Of a stretch of DNA of 18,845 nt, positions 6,884-13,575 are shown piece after piece. Each line of letters begins with the position of its first letter. Position 1 is the stretch's first letter. The translations under genes were made by a program, and so were the position numbers. The notes beneath the pieces were generated by a model. It was given only the letters and a program-made list of their open reading frames with translations. It made no database searches and was not told where the DNA came from. The DNA is taken from assembly GCA_050184225.1 (NCBI GenBank), contig JBFXAN010000131.1:1-18845 (forward strand). Reading direction: 5' to 3'. This DNA comes from JBFXAN01 sp050184225. Its GTDB lineage: Bacteria; Chloroflexota; Dehalococcoidia; CAUJGQ01.

Positions 6884-7226
6884 GCACGCGGCACTGGAGA
6901 AGTTGCAGCAACTCTGCGTGGCGGGGCGGCTGTGGTTCGTCACGGCGATCGAGGCGCCGGACTCCGGCCGGTATATCAAGGAGCCGCCGGTCCTTGGCGT
7001 TGGGCATTTCGACCAATTCACGGGGTTTGGTCGTGACAATCCGCTGACCAAAGTCGCCCGCCAGGTGACGGTGATCGAGCCGCATCCGGTGAAGCCGGGG
7101 TTCTACCGGGCACGGACGACCGAGGGTGACCGAGTGATGGGCACGGCCGAGAGCCTGCTCACGCGGCTGACAGAGTACGAGCGGGCGCGGCTGGTGGCCG
7201 ATCTTGAGGCGGATCTGAGTATCTAA
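6876..7226 (+). CDS. Hypothetical protein (116 aa)
   Basis: ATG 6876 is chosen over the upstream TTG 6861 because GGAGGG (6863-6868) is seven bases before it. The gene overlaps the previous stop by eight bases. The first part is helical (HAALEKLQQLCVAGRLWFV); the centre contains short strands (VARQVTVIEPHPVKPGFYRA) and the end is a Leu/Arg/Glu helix (LLTRLTEYERARLVADLEA). The 'GRLWFVTAIEAP' segment resembles 'LRIVTTIPDD' of the preceding protein, so the two may be distantly related paired subunits; the likeness is weak. No known function. Confidence 0.6.
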   Translation: MAEHAALEKLQQLCVAGRLWFVTAIEAPDSGRYIKEPPVLGVGHFDQFTGFGRDNPLTKVARQVTVIEPHPVKPGFYRARTTEGDRVMGTAESLLTRLTEYERARLVADLEADLSI

Positions 7227-7241
7227 CGGAGGGAGTGGGCG

Positions 7242-9065
7242 ATGCCGATCACCGCACCGCTCACGCCGGCGACGGATACCGGTCAGCTTGATGACGACGA
7301 TGTCATCATTGCCTACCCGAGTGGGATACAGGCAAACGATATCCTCATCCTTTGCCTGTATATCAGTGGGAGTATCGGCTCAATTGATCCGCCATCTGGC
7401 TGGTCCCCGATTGGCACGGCAGGAACCAGTGGTGAGTGTATTGCGGCCTATGCAAAGGTCGCAACCGGCTCCGAGGCGGGTACCATCACCATCACCGGCA
7501 GCGGCAATACCGAGACGATTGCCGGGATCTATGGCCTGCGGTCAGATGAGGGCGTGCCGTCGATTGTGGCGGCGCAGACAAAAGCTGGCACCTCATCAAC
7601 CCTGCCGTCGGTCACGACCCCGGTCGATGATTGCTGTCGTGTCGACCTGATTGTTGCTGATGAGGATGACGCTGGGTCGGCGATCACACCGCACGCGAAC
7701 CAGACCGAGCGGTGGGATGTTCCGTTCGCCGGTGAGGGCATTCGGGGCTGGTTGGCCGACGAGGCGATTGCGACGGCGGGGGCGACGGGCACGCGGGTCG
7801 TTTCCTCGGCGGATACGGCGCGGACGCTGACGTTCGTTGTCGCGCCAGTCACGATCAGCGTTAACCAGACCGTCAACGCCGAAACCGGCACGGCGACGGC
7901 GACGGGCCTTGCGGCCGACGTCATCACGAGCACCCACGCCACCGTCAACGCCGAAACCGGCACGGTGACCGCCGCCGGTCAGGCAAGCACACCGGCGGTC
8001 ACCGTTCCCGGCGCGGCGGGTGGTGCCACGGCCGACGGTCACGCGGCAACGGTCAGCGTCACAGTCACGGCGGCACTGGCGACGGCAACCGCCACCGGCC
8101 TCGCGGCAGCGGTGCAAACGGGCGCGACGGTCAGCGCCGAGACAGGCAGCGCCACGGCAGCGGGGCAGGACGCGACACCAGCCGTCAGCGTACCGGGAGC
8201 GGTAGGCGAGGCCACCGTAACCGGACAGGACGCCAGTGTCAGCACGGGCGCGACGGTCGCGGCAGAGGCAGGAGTCGCCACAGCCGACGGGCAGGCCGCG
8301 ACACCAGTGGTGACGGTTCCCGGTGCAGCGGGCGCGGCCACGGCGGACGGCCAGGATGCCGCGCTGAGCACCGGCGTCACGATTGCCGGTGAGACGGGTA
8401 CGGCAACAGCAGACGGCCATGCGGCGGACGTTGGCTCGTTCGCCACGGTGCCGGGAGAGACGGGCACGGCCCAGGCGGACGGTCTTGCGGCCTCGGTTGC
8501 GACGGATTTCACGATTGCGGCCGAGGCCGGCACCGCGACGGCGGACGGTCAGGCGGCAACGCCGACGGTGAGCGTGCCGGCAGCGACCGGCGAAGCGACG
8601 GCAGCGGGTCAAGCGGCAACGCCGGCGATGGTCGTGCCGGGGGTTGCGGGTAGCGCGACGGCCTCCGGGCAGGCGGCCGCGATCACGGTCCTGGCACCGG
8701 GAGCGGTGGCGATCACACAAGCCGCCGCGCTGGCGGCGACGATTGCGGTCATCGTGCCGGGGTATCCAGCGGCGGCGACCGCGACTGGTGTCGCGGCCCT
8801 GGTGCGCATCATTCCACCCCCGACCTATCGGACGGCAATGCGCGTCGTCCAGGCGGTCGCCACGGCGATGCGGGTCGCGCAGGCAGAGACGGCCACGATG
8901 CGGGTTGAGCAGACCGAGAGCACAACGATGCTTGTGGAGCAGAGCGAGAGCACGGCGATGGTGGTTGAGCAGACCGAGGCCACAACGATGCACGTTGAGG
9001 ACAGTCACACGACCACGATGCGGGTCGGACAGGCGGACAGCACCGCGATGCAGGTCGAGGAGTAG
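7242..9065 (+). CDS. Large repeat-built putative fibre protein (607 aa)
   Basis: ATG 7242 follows GGAGGGAG (7228-7235). Three parts are visible. Residues 1-210 form a non-repetitive beta-rich domain with ANDILILCLYISG, DPPSGWSPIGTAG and TRTLTFVVAPVT-like strands; the 'gdilil...ppsGWt' pattern occurs in phage fibre and virion-attached domains. Residues 211-524 consist of about 15 imperfect repeats of 20-24 residues around a core like AETGTATADGQAA. Residues 531-607 are eight decapeptide repeats with an invariant Met (such as TTMLVEQSES). There is no signal peptide, membrane segment or enzymatic motif. A trimeric fibre or head-surface appendage is the best inference. The position between portal and head-maturation genes, rather than after the tail tape measure, is unusual for a fibre. 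Confidence 0.7.
   Translation: MPITAPLTPATDTGQLDDDDVIIAYPSGIQANDILILCLYISGSIGSIDPPSGWSPIGTAGTSGECIAAYAKVATGSEAGTITITGSGNTETIAGIYGLRSDEGVPSIVAAQTKAGTSSTLPSVTTPVDDCCRVDLIVADEDDAGSAITPHANQTERWDVPFAGEGIRGWLADEAIATAGATGTRVVSSADTARTLTFVVAPVTISVNQTVNAETGTATATGLAADVITSTHATVNAETGTVTAAGQASTPAVTVPGAAGGATADGHAATVSVTVTAALATATATGLAAAVQTGATVSAETGSATAAGQDATPAVSVPGAVGEATVTGQDASVSTGATVAAEAGVATADGQAATPVVTVPGAAGAATADGQDAALSTGVTIAGETGTATADGHAADVGSFATVPGETGTAQADGLAASVATDFTIAAEAGTATADGQAATPTVSVPAATGEATAAGQAATPAMVVPGVAGSATASGQAAAITVLAPGAVAITQAAALAATIAVIVPGYPAAATATGVAALVRIIPPPTYRTAMRVVQAVATAMRVAQAETATMRVEQTESTTMLVEQSESTAMVVEQTEATTMHVEDSHTTTMRVGQADSTAMQVEE
7872..8813 (+). repeat. About 15 tandem repeats of 20-24 codons
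   Basis: Within the 607-residue protein, residues 211-524 repeat a unit such as VSAETGSATAAGQDATPAVS. Unit lengths are 20 (nine copies), 22 (five) and 24 (one); the invariant core is a Gly followed by [AV]T and a second G-[QHL]-A or G-Q-D. Units beginning VPG alternate often with units beginning V-x-AE, suggesting a 40-44-residue higher-order repeat. DNA copies are diverged, so the array is old or under selection at the protein level. Confidence 0.85.
8832..9062 (+). repeat. Eight tandem 30-bp units encoding a Met-Val decapeptide
   Basis: The C-terminal 77 residues are units TAMRVVQAVA, TAMRVAQAET, ATMRVEQTES, TTMLVEQSES, TAMVVEQTEA, TTMHVEDSHT, TTMRVGQADS and the partial TAMQVEE. Met at position 3 and Val at position 5 are invariant, Gln or Asp at position 7. 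The spacing is precisely 30 bases throughout. Confidence 0.9.
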
Positions 9066-9070
9066 CCACG

Positions 9071-9463
9071 ATGCCGAACCTCAACCTGACGATTGACGAC
9101 ATCGTTGAGGGCGACGACCGGGTGATTCGCTTCGGCATCACCGTCGATCCGGAGGGCGACACACTCGACGAGGCGATCGTCACGCTCAAGTCGAGCAAGG
9201 CGGACGCCGATCCGGGGCTGGTGCAGAAGACGATCTCGACCTCGGACGTACCCGGCACCGGCCACATTGAGGACGACGGCGCCAGCGATGGCGAGGCGAT
9301 TGTGCGGGTGGACCTGACGCCGGCGGATATGGCCCTACCCACGCCGGGGACACCGGTCGTGTTCGACGTGCAGGTCTATACGACCGGTGGCTACACGAAT
9401 ACGCCGTACATGGGCGAGATCACGACGATCCAGGGGGTGACGGATGCAACCCTCGAAGAGTAA
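9071..9463 (+). CDS. Small beta-rich virion protein, Ig-like (putative)
   Basis: ATG 9071 follows GAGGAG at 9057-9062, which overlaps the preceding stop, so the two genes are probably translated together. The 130 residues read as a single immunoglobulin-like domain: NLTIDDIVEGDDRVIRF, TLDEAIVTLKSSKADADPG, EAIVRVDLTPADMALPTPG, then VVFDVQVYTTGGYTNTPYMG. The ordering 'gDd..i.f.v....G.p.d...a..tlk...G...v.Lt..dt..L..G.y.fdVqv' is typical of N-terminal domains found in baseplate and fibre proteins (BppU-like). It may cap or anchor the repeat protein encoded before it; that is inference from adjacency. Confidence 0.6.
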   Translation: MPNLNLTIDDIVEGDDRVIRFGITVDPEGDTLDEAIVTLKSSKADADPGLVQKTISTSDVPGTGHIEDDGASDGEAIVRVDLTPADMALPTPGTPVVFDVQVYTTGGYTNTPYMGEITTIQGVTDATLEE

Positions 9464-9701
9464 GCCAGAGCGCCCCACCTCGAAGCTGGTTCCTCGTCAG
9501 CCGCCCCGGATTGAGGGCGAGGTGATCGTCTGGCACGGGCGGCGACGGCGCAAACGGGACGGGTCGATTGGAGCGCCTGTGGAGAAGCGGCTACCGGTCA
9601 GCGATTACGAACTGGATGGCGGCACGGTGCGGCGGAAGCGGCGGCCAGAACCACGAACAGCGACACACCAGGCCCCGCCGAAGCGCTACCGCGACCGCTA
9701 G
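9444..9701 (+). CDS. Small strongly basic protein (85 aa)
   Basis: ATG 9444 lies within the end of the preceding gene (20-base overlap), with GGGGGTGA about 9435-9441 as ribosome site. The protein is rich in Arg, Lys and Pro (RPTSKLVPRQPPRIEGEV, then GRRRRKRDG, then GGTVRRKRRPEPR and an ending KRYRDR) with little hydrophobic core apart from EGEVIVWHG. It is probably disordered and could bind nucleic acid or an acidic protein surface. No family is recognised. The overlap with a well-supported gene and the clear ribosome site support that it is translated. Confidence 0.5.
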   Translation: MQPSKSKPERPTSKLVPRQPPRIEGEVIVWHGRRRRKRDGSIGAPVEKRLPVSDYELDGGTVRRKRRPEPRTATHQAPPKRYRDR

Positions 9702-9769
9702 GCACACACGTCGCCGCCCGCGCGGATTGGGGCTCTCGTGTGGGCGGCGACGGTCACGATGAGGATCCG

Positions 9770-10486
9770 ATGACCCGCTCCGAACGGCTCGCCCGGCGGC
9801 TGCTGCGACTCCGCGCCCGCCACGAGCGCAAACTCGCCCGCGCGTTCCGCCGCTTCTTTCGGGGGCAGGCGGCGCGGGTCGTGCGGCGCTACGGCGTGAT
9901 GGCCGGCCGCGAACTGAAGGCCGAGGGCGACCTCCTGCTGCCGATGGGCGAGGACTGGCGGCTGATGCAGGCGGTCGAGTCGCTGCTCTGGGGACTGCTG
10001 ACGAGCCTGACGGTGGAGACGGCACCGTTCGCCGGCGGGCCGCCGTTGGCCGAGGCGCGGCTCCGGGTGTTGCTCTTCGAGTCCGCCGAGCGGGTACGGG
10101 CGGTCAACCGGCAGACGCGGACGGCGATTCAGCGCACGCTCGCCGATGGCCGCAGTCGTGGGTTTTCTGACTGGCAGATTGCGAACGGCGTGCCGAAGGA
10201 CGGCTATCGAGGGTTGCGGGCCGTGGTGCGGGAGACGTACCGGGGCCGCGCGGAGGCGATTGCGCGGACTGAGGTCGGGATCGCCTCGCAGCAGGTAGCC
10301 CATGAGACATGGGGACAGGCCGGGGTGACGCACGTGGACATCATCGATGGCGATGGTTGCGGCTGGACAAGTCACACGGACCCAGACACAGCGAACGGCA
10401 GCCGGCGAACGCTGGCCGAGGCCATGGCGCAACCGCTGAGCCATCCTCGCTGTCGTCGTGTCTCGCTGCCGATCGTAGGAGGCTGA
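9770..10486 (+). CDS. Phage head morphogenesis protein, MuF/SPP1 gp7-like
   Basis: I prefer ATG 9770 (GAGG at 9761-9764) to the upstream GTG 9740, which lacks a ribosome site. The 238-residue protein starts with a long very basic helix (ERLARRLLRLRARHERKLAR). Its C-terminal half carries the MuF-like signature: RAEAIARTEVGIASQQVAHE at about 161-180, then IIDGDGCGWTSHTDPDTANG at 191-210 and PLSHPRCRRVSLP at 222-234. Proteins of this family are minor capsid components loaded in few copies, needed for head assembly or DNA release in SPP1 and Mu. Here it follows the block of accessory genes and overlaps nothing; the protease gene begins two bases later. Confidence 0.85.
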   Translation: MTRSERLARRLLRLRARHERKLARAFRRFFRGQAARVVRRYGVMAGRELKAEGDLLLPMGEDWRLMQAVESLLWGLLTSLTVETAPFAGGPPLAEARLRVLLFESAERVRAVNRQTRTAIQRTLADGRSRGFSDWQIANGVPKDGYRGLRAVVRETYRGRAEAIARTEVGIASQQVAHETWGQAGVTHVDIIDGDGCGWTSHTDPDTANGSRRTLAEAMAQPLSHPRCRRVSLPIVGG

Positions 10487-10487
10487 C

Positions 10488-11453
10488 ATGGTTGATCAAT
10501 GGCACGCGGTCGCCCTCAAGGGCTACACCGCCGACGGTGATCCGCTGATCGAGGGGTACGGCGTCGTCTTCGGCGGCGAAGACCTCTACGGCGAGACGTT
10601 CACCAAGGAAACGGATTTCTGGTTCAAGGCGATCACCGACGCGCCGCCAGTGTTGTACCAGCACGGCCAAGACCGGGCGCTCACGCTCGACCTCGTCGGC
10701 AAGGCGAAGGTGTCGAAGGTCGACGAGGTCGGCGTCTGGTTCGAGGCCCAGATCGAGAAGGCGAACCGCTACAAGGACGCGGTGCTCGACCTGGTGAAGG
10801 CGGGCAAACTCGGCTGGTCTACCGGCAGCGTGCCGCACCTCGTCCGCCGGGCCGGGACGGTGATCAAGTCGTGGCCGGTCGTTGAGCTCTCCCTGACGCC
10901 GGAGCCGGCGGAGCCGCGCACATTCGCCGCGCTACGGAACGCTGACGCCGCTGGGTTGCGTGGTACTGACAACACAACCAGGACAGCACCAGACGCGACG
11001 AAGGCGATGTCGTTCGAAGAGATCCGGGGCGCGATCGACGGGGCGCTCACGCGGAATATCCGCGCTGAGCCGGGCGAGTCGATCTTCGAGTACGTCCACC
11101 AGACCTATCCCGGCTACGCGATCGTCTGCCGCAACACGGAGGGCACGAGCGGCTACTTCAAGGTGCCCTATCTGATCGAAGACGACCGGACGGTGAAGCT
11201 CGGCGAATACACCGAAGTCGAGCAGCAGTTCGTCCCGGTCAAGAGCCTCTCGCCATTCCAGGCGTTCCACGACCAGGCCGTCGCGCAGGGGGCGGCCTGT
11301 CGGCACGTGGCACCTGTGCAAGCACCGGCGGCGACGCCGGGTGACGAGCCTCCCGGTGAGTCCCCTGACGAGCCCCAGGAATCCGTAGCGGAACGCGAGG
11401 CGAAGGCGGCGATCGACGCCTATCTCGCCGCCATTTCACTCCCCCGGAGGTGA
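10488..11453 (+). CDS. Prohead protease, HK97 type (peptidase family U35/S78)
   Basis: ATG 10488 follows GGAGG (10479-10483). The protease cleaves the delta domain of the capsid protein and itself during head maturation. Visible landmarks: the early strand GYTADGDPLIEGYGVVFGG, LYQHG with probable catalytic His 59, GKLGWSTGSVPH with probable catalytic Ser 111, and VVELSLTPEPAEPRTFAAL at about 131-149, all in the family order. The usual protease ends at about 180-200 residues; this one has a C-terminal extension. Residues about 190-250 (SIFEYVHQTYPGYAIVCRN, then FKVPYLIEDDRTVKLGEYTE) form a compact beta domain, followed by a Pro/Glu linker and a short Ala-rich helix. The extension may serve as scaffold; this is inference. 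The capsid gene follows after five bases. Confidence 0.9.
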   Translation: MVDQWHAVALKGYTADGDPLIEGYGVVFGGEDLYGETFTKETDFWFKAITDAPPVLYQHGQDRALTLDLVGKAKVSKVDEVGVWFEAQIEKANRYKDAVLDLVKAGKLGWSTGSVPHLVRRAGTVIKSWPVVELSLTPEPAEPRTFAALRNADAAGLRGTDNTTRTAPDATKAMSFEEIRGAIDGALTRNIRAEPGESIFEYVHQTYPGYAIVCRNTEGTSGYFKVPYLIEDDRTVKLGEYTEVEQQFVPVKSLSPFQAFHDQAVAQGAACRHVAPVQAPAATPGDEPPGESPDEPQESVAEREAKAAIDAYLAAISLPRR

Positions 11454-11458
11454 GTGCC

Positions 11459-12925
11459 GTGACCACACAGATCAAGCCGTCGCTGGCGCAACTCAACGAA
11501 GAACTGGAGCAGACCGTCTACCAGTTCAACCAGTTGCAGGACCGCAAGAACCTCTCCGACGCGGAGAAGGGTGAGATGGCGGACCTGCACGAGCGGGCAC
11601 TGAAGACGCGCAAGGCGATCGAGATCCGTCAGGACGAGGAACGCCGCGCCGACATGGAGGCGCTGCGGGCCTGGACGGAAGACCCGAACTACCGCATCCC
11701 CCGCGCCGTCAACCCCGACGAGGACGGCCGCAAGGCGCTGGCCAAGTCGGGGTGGGAGGTCAAGAGCGGGATGATCATGGCGCCGACGATGAAGGGCGCC
11801 AGCGTGCCGTTCTGCCCGGAGGAGGTGCTCTTCGGCGCCTTTCCGACCGACGACGCCGACGGGGTGACCTACTTCAAGAAGATGCGGGCGATCTTCCAGC
11901 CGGAATACCGCACCGCCTACGTCAAGTGGATCACCTCGAAGCACCGCAACGATGGCGCGGCGATTGCCACGCTCGAAGACCACGAGTACAAGGCGCTCTC
12001 CGAAGGGTCGGATGGCTCCGGCGGCTTCCTCGTACCGCCCGATATCCAGTCCGAGCTCTTGGTGCGGAAGGCGCAGATGGCCGTCATGCGGCGGCTCTGC
12101 CAGGTGCGGAACACCAGTCGTGACCGGCTCGTGCTGCCGCGGGTGAAGCCACACGCAACCTCGTCGGTGGCCTCGATCTACTCCTCCGGATTCGTCGGCG
12201 GCTGGGTCGGGGAGACGCCGGCGTTCTCCGACACCGATCCCGGCTTCGGCACCTTCGAGATCAGCATCAAGAAACTGCGCGTTGCCACCAAAGTTTCGAA
12301 CGACCTGATCGCGGACGCGGCCGCCAATATCCTCGCCTTCCTCGGACAGAACGGCGCCCAGAACATGGCGCTGGTCGAGGACTCCGGCTTCCTCATCGGT
12401 GACGGCTCGCCGTTGCAGCCGTTCGGCCTGCTCAACGACGCCGACCTGATCACCAATGCCGTCGATGTCGAGGGTTCGGTCTCGAACACGATCTCGAACA
12501 GCACCTCGAACGTCGGCTCGGTGCCCAAGATCCTGAATATGGTCTACGGATTGCCGAGCCAGTACGCCGAAAACGCGCAGTGGCTGATGCGGCGGGCGAT
12601 CGAGGGCGACGTGCACAAACTCGTCGATGCGGACGGCCGTTTCATGTGGCCGCCGCTCTCCGGGTCGGGCTTCGCGGCGAACACCCGCCAGTTGCTCGGT
12701 TATCCGATCAACAACTCGGAGTTCATGCCGAACGACGGCGAGGATGCCGCCCGCGTGCTCCTGTTTGGCGACTTCAGCGCCTACGTGATCGCCGACCGGA
12801 CGATGATCTCGACGATTGTGCTGCGCGAGCGGTTCGCGGACACCGACCAGACCGGGATCATCCTGATGGAGCGCGTCGGCGGGGCGCTCTGGAACGACGA
12901 CGCCCTTCGCGCTGGAAAGGTGTGA
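11459..12925 (+). CDS. Major capsid protein, HK97 fold
   Basis: GTG 11459 is chosen because GGAGGTGA at 11446-11453 is correctly spaced to it; the in-frame GTG at 11450 would overlap that site. The 488-residue protein begins with a coiled-coil delta domain (about 7-70, with LAQLNEELEQTVYQFNQL and AEKGEMADLHERALKTRKA) that acts as internal scaffold and is removed by the protease. The mature fold begins with EGSDGSGGFLVPPDIQSELL at about 182-201 and continues through TSSVASIYSSGFVGGWVGET, KKLRVATKVSNDLIADAAAN, DSGFLIGDGSPLQPFGLLND and a C-terminal GDFSAYVIADRTMISTIVL. These are typical HK97 capsid features. The long region between coil and mature start (70-180) contains an extra segment of about 80 residues. 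A terminator follows. Confidence 0.95.
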   Translation: MTTQIKPSLAQLNEELEQTVYQFNQLQDRKNLSDAEKGEMADLHERALKTRKAIEIRQDEERRADMEALRAWTEDPNYRIPRAVNPDEDGRKALAKSGWEVKSGMIMAPTMKGASVPFCPEEVLFGAFPTDDADGVTYFKKMRAIFQPEYRTAYVKWITSKHRNDGAAIATLEDHEYKALSEGSDGSGGFLVPPDIQSELLVRKAQMAVMRRLCQVRNTSRDRLVLPRVKPHATSSVASIYSSGFVGGWVGETPAFSDTDPGFGTFEISIKKLRVATKVSNDLIADAAANILAFLGQNGAQNMALVEDSGFLIGDGSPLQPFGLLNDADLITNAVDVEGSVSNTISNSTSNVGSVPKILNMVYGLPSQYAENAQWLMRRAIEGDVHKLVDADGRFMWPPLSGSGFAANTRQLLGYPINNSEFMPNDGEDAARVLLFGDFSAYVIADRTMISTIVLRERFADTDQTGIILMERVGGALWNDDALRAGKV

Positions 12926-12978
12926 CACACCGGGCAGGTGTTGTCTAAGTCTTTCTCACTTTCGCTTTCTCAGGTGAG

Positions 12979-13008
12979 CGACGCCAACCGGACGGGGCGT
13001 CGTTTTTT
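12979..13008 (+). terminator. Intrinsic terminator behind the capsid gene
   Basis: CGACGCC (12979-12985) pairs with GGCGTCG (12996-13002), loop AACCGGACGG, followed at once by six T residues (13003-13008). This is the strongest terminator in the window and probably caps the capsid transcript, with partial read-through to the connector genes. Confidence 0.8.
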
Positions 13009-13044
13009 GATGCCGTCCGGCGTTCGAAGTGGCGGGACGGGGTA

Positions 13045-13069
13045 GCGGCGGCCACACACCGGCCGCCGC
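13045..13069 (+). other. 9-bp GC hairpin upstream of decoration gene
   Basis: GCGGCGGCC (13045-13053) pairs with GGCCGCCGC (13061-13069) around a seven-base loop. No T-run follows. It could protect the 5' end of a processed or newly started mRNA for the downstream genes. Confidence 0.4.
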
Positions 13070-13104
13070 GAAGTGTCCTGCCGGGGTAGAAGGAGTAACC
13101 AGTC

Positions 13105-13533
13105 ATGGCCTATCACAGCGCCCTGGAAACCGCGCTGCTCGACATGGAGATCCAGGCGAAGCTCTACGGTGCCGGCTCGACCAACGGCGCCGGCGTCGAT
13201 ATGCAGGGGTGGGACGGCGTCGCCTTCATCGCCTCGATCGGTGCGATCGAGGACGGCGGTACCTACGACCTCCGGGTGGTACAGGACAGCCTCGCCAACT
13301 TCGCCAGCGTCACCAATGTCACGAACGCGGCGATCACCCAGGTACCGAATACAACGCCGAACGTGATCGTCGTGATCGACGTGTTCCGGCCGGCCGAGCG
13401 GTACGTCCGCGTCAACTCGACCGTGGCGACCAACAACGTCACCGTGTCGGTCACCTCCGTCCGCTATCGCGGTCAGTCGCGGCTGCCGAAGGCGTCGCCG
13501 GCCGATCAGTACGTGCTTGTCGCCGATTCGTAG
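13105..13533 (+). CDS. Possible head decoration protein (142 aa)
   Basis: ATG 13105 follows AAGGAG (13090-13095). The 142 residues are beta-rich: VDMQGWDGVAFIASIGAI, EDGGTYDLRVVQDSL, then NVIVVIDVFRPAERYVRVNS and TVSVTSVRYRGQSRLP. The 'rP.eRYVRv' stretch followed by strands and a 'rklP' ending is one I recall from small proteins located just downstream of capsid genes in other siphoviruses, where decoration or head-stabilising proteins are often encoded. There is no signal peptide or enzymatic motif. Assignment to decoration is by position and fold type, so it remains tentative. Confidence 0.6.
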   Translation: MAYHSALETALLDMEIQAKLYGAGSTNGAGVDMQGWDGVAFIASIGAIEDGGTYDLRVVQDSLANFASVTNVTNAAITQVPNTTPNVIVVIDVFRPAERYVRVNSTVATNNVTVSVTSVRYRGQSRLPKASPADQYVLVADS

Positions 13534-13575
13534 GCAGCGGCGGCGCGTGCGCGAGAGCGAAGGAGTGAATCCCCG

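Larger units (their letters stand above)
12926..13104 (+). other. Non-coding gap after the capsid gene
   Basis: This 179-base gap holds a T-rich pyrimidine stretch (12944-12970), an intrinsic terminator, a second set of complementary arms and a further 9-bp hairpin. No gene, tRNA or convincing promoter is visible in it. The next gene starts at 13105 with AAGGAG at 13090-13095. Confidence 0.7.

Noticed and set aside
7596..9008. Minus-strand open frame (470 codons) opposite the repeat protein
   Set aside because: The His/Arg/Gly/Cys-rich repeats are a mirror of the plus-strand repeats; the absence of stops follows from the repeated GC-rich units.
8832..9062. CRISPR array (regular 30-bp repeats)
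   Set aside because: There are no spacers; the units are contiguous, diverged at wobble positions and translated in frame as part of the 607-residue protein.
11420..12928. Minus-strand open frame (502 codons) opposite the capsid gene
   Set aside because: It is the complement of a certain HK97 capsid gene and shows no domain of its own.
13029..13568. Plus-strand open frame (179 codons) overlapping the possible decoration gene
   Set aside because: It is a shifted frame of the 13105-13533 gene, Arg/Gly-rich, and has no ribosome site, while the other frame has both a good site and a sensible protein.
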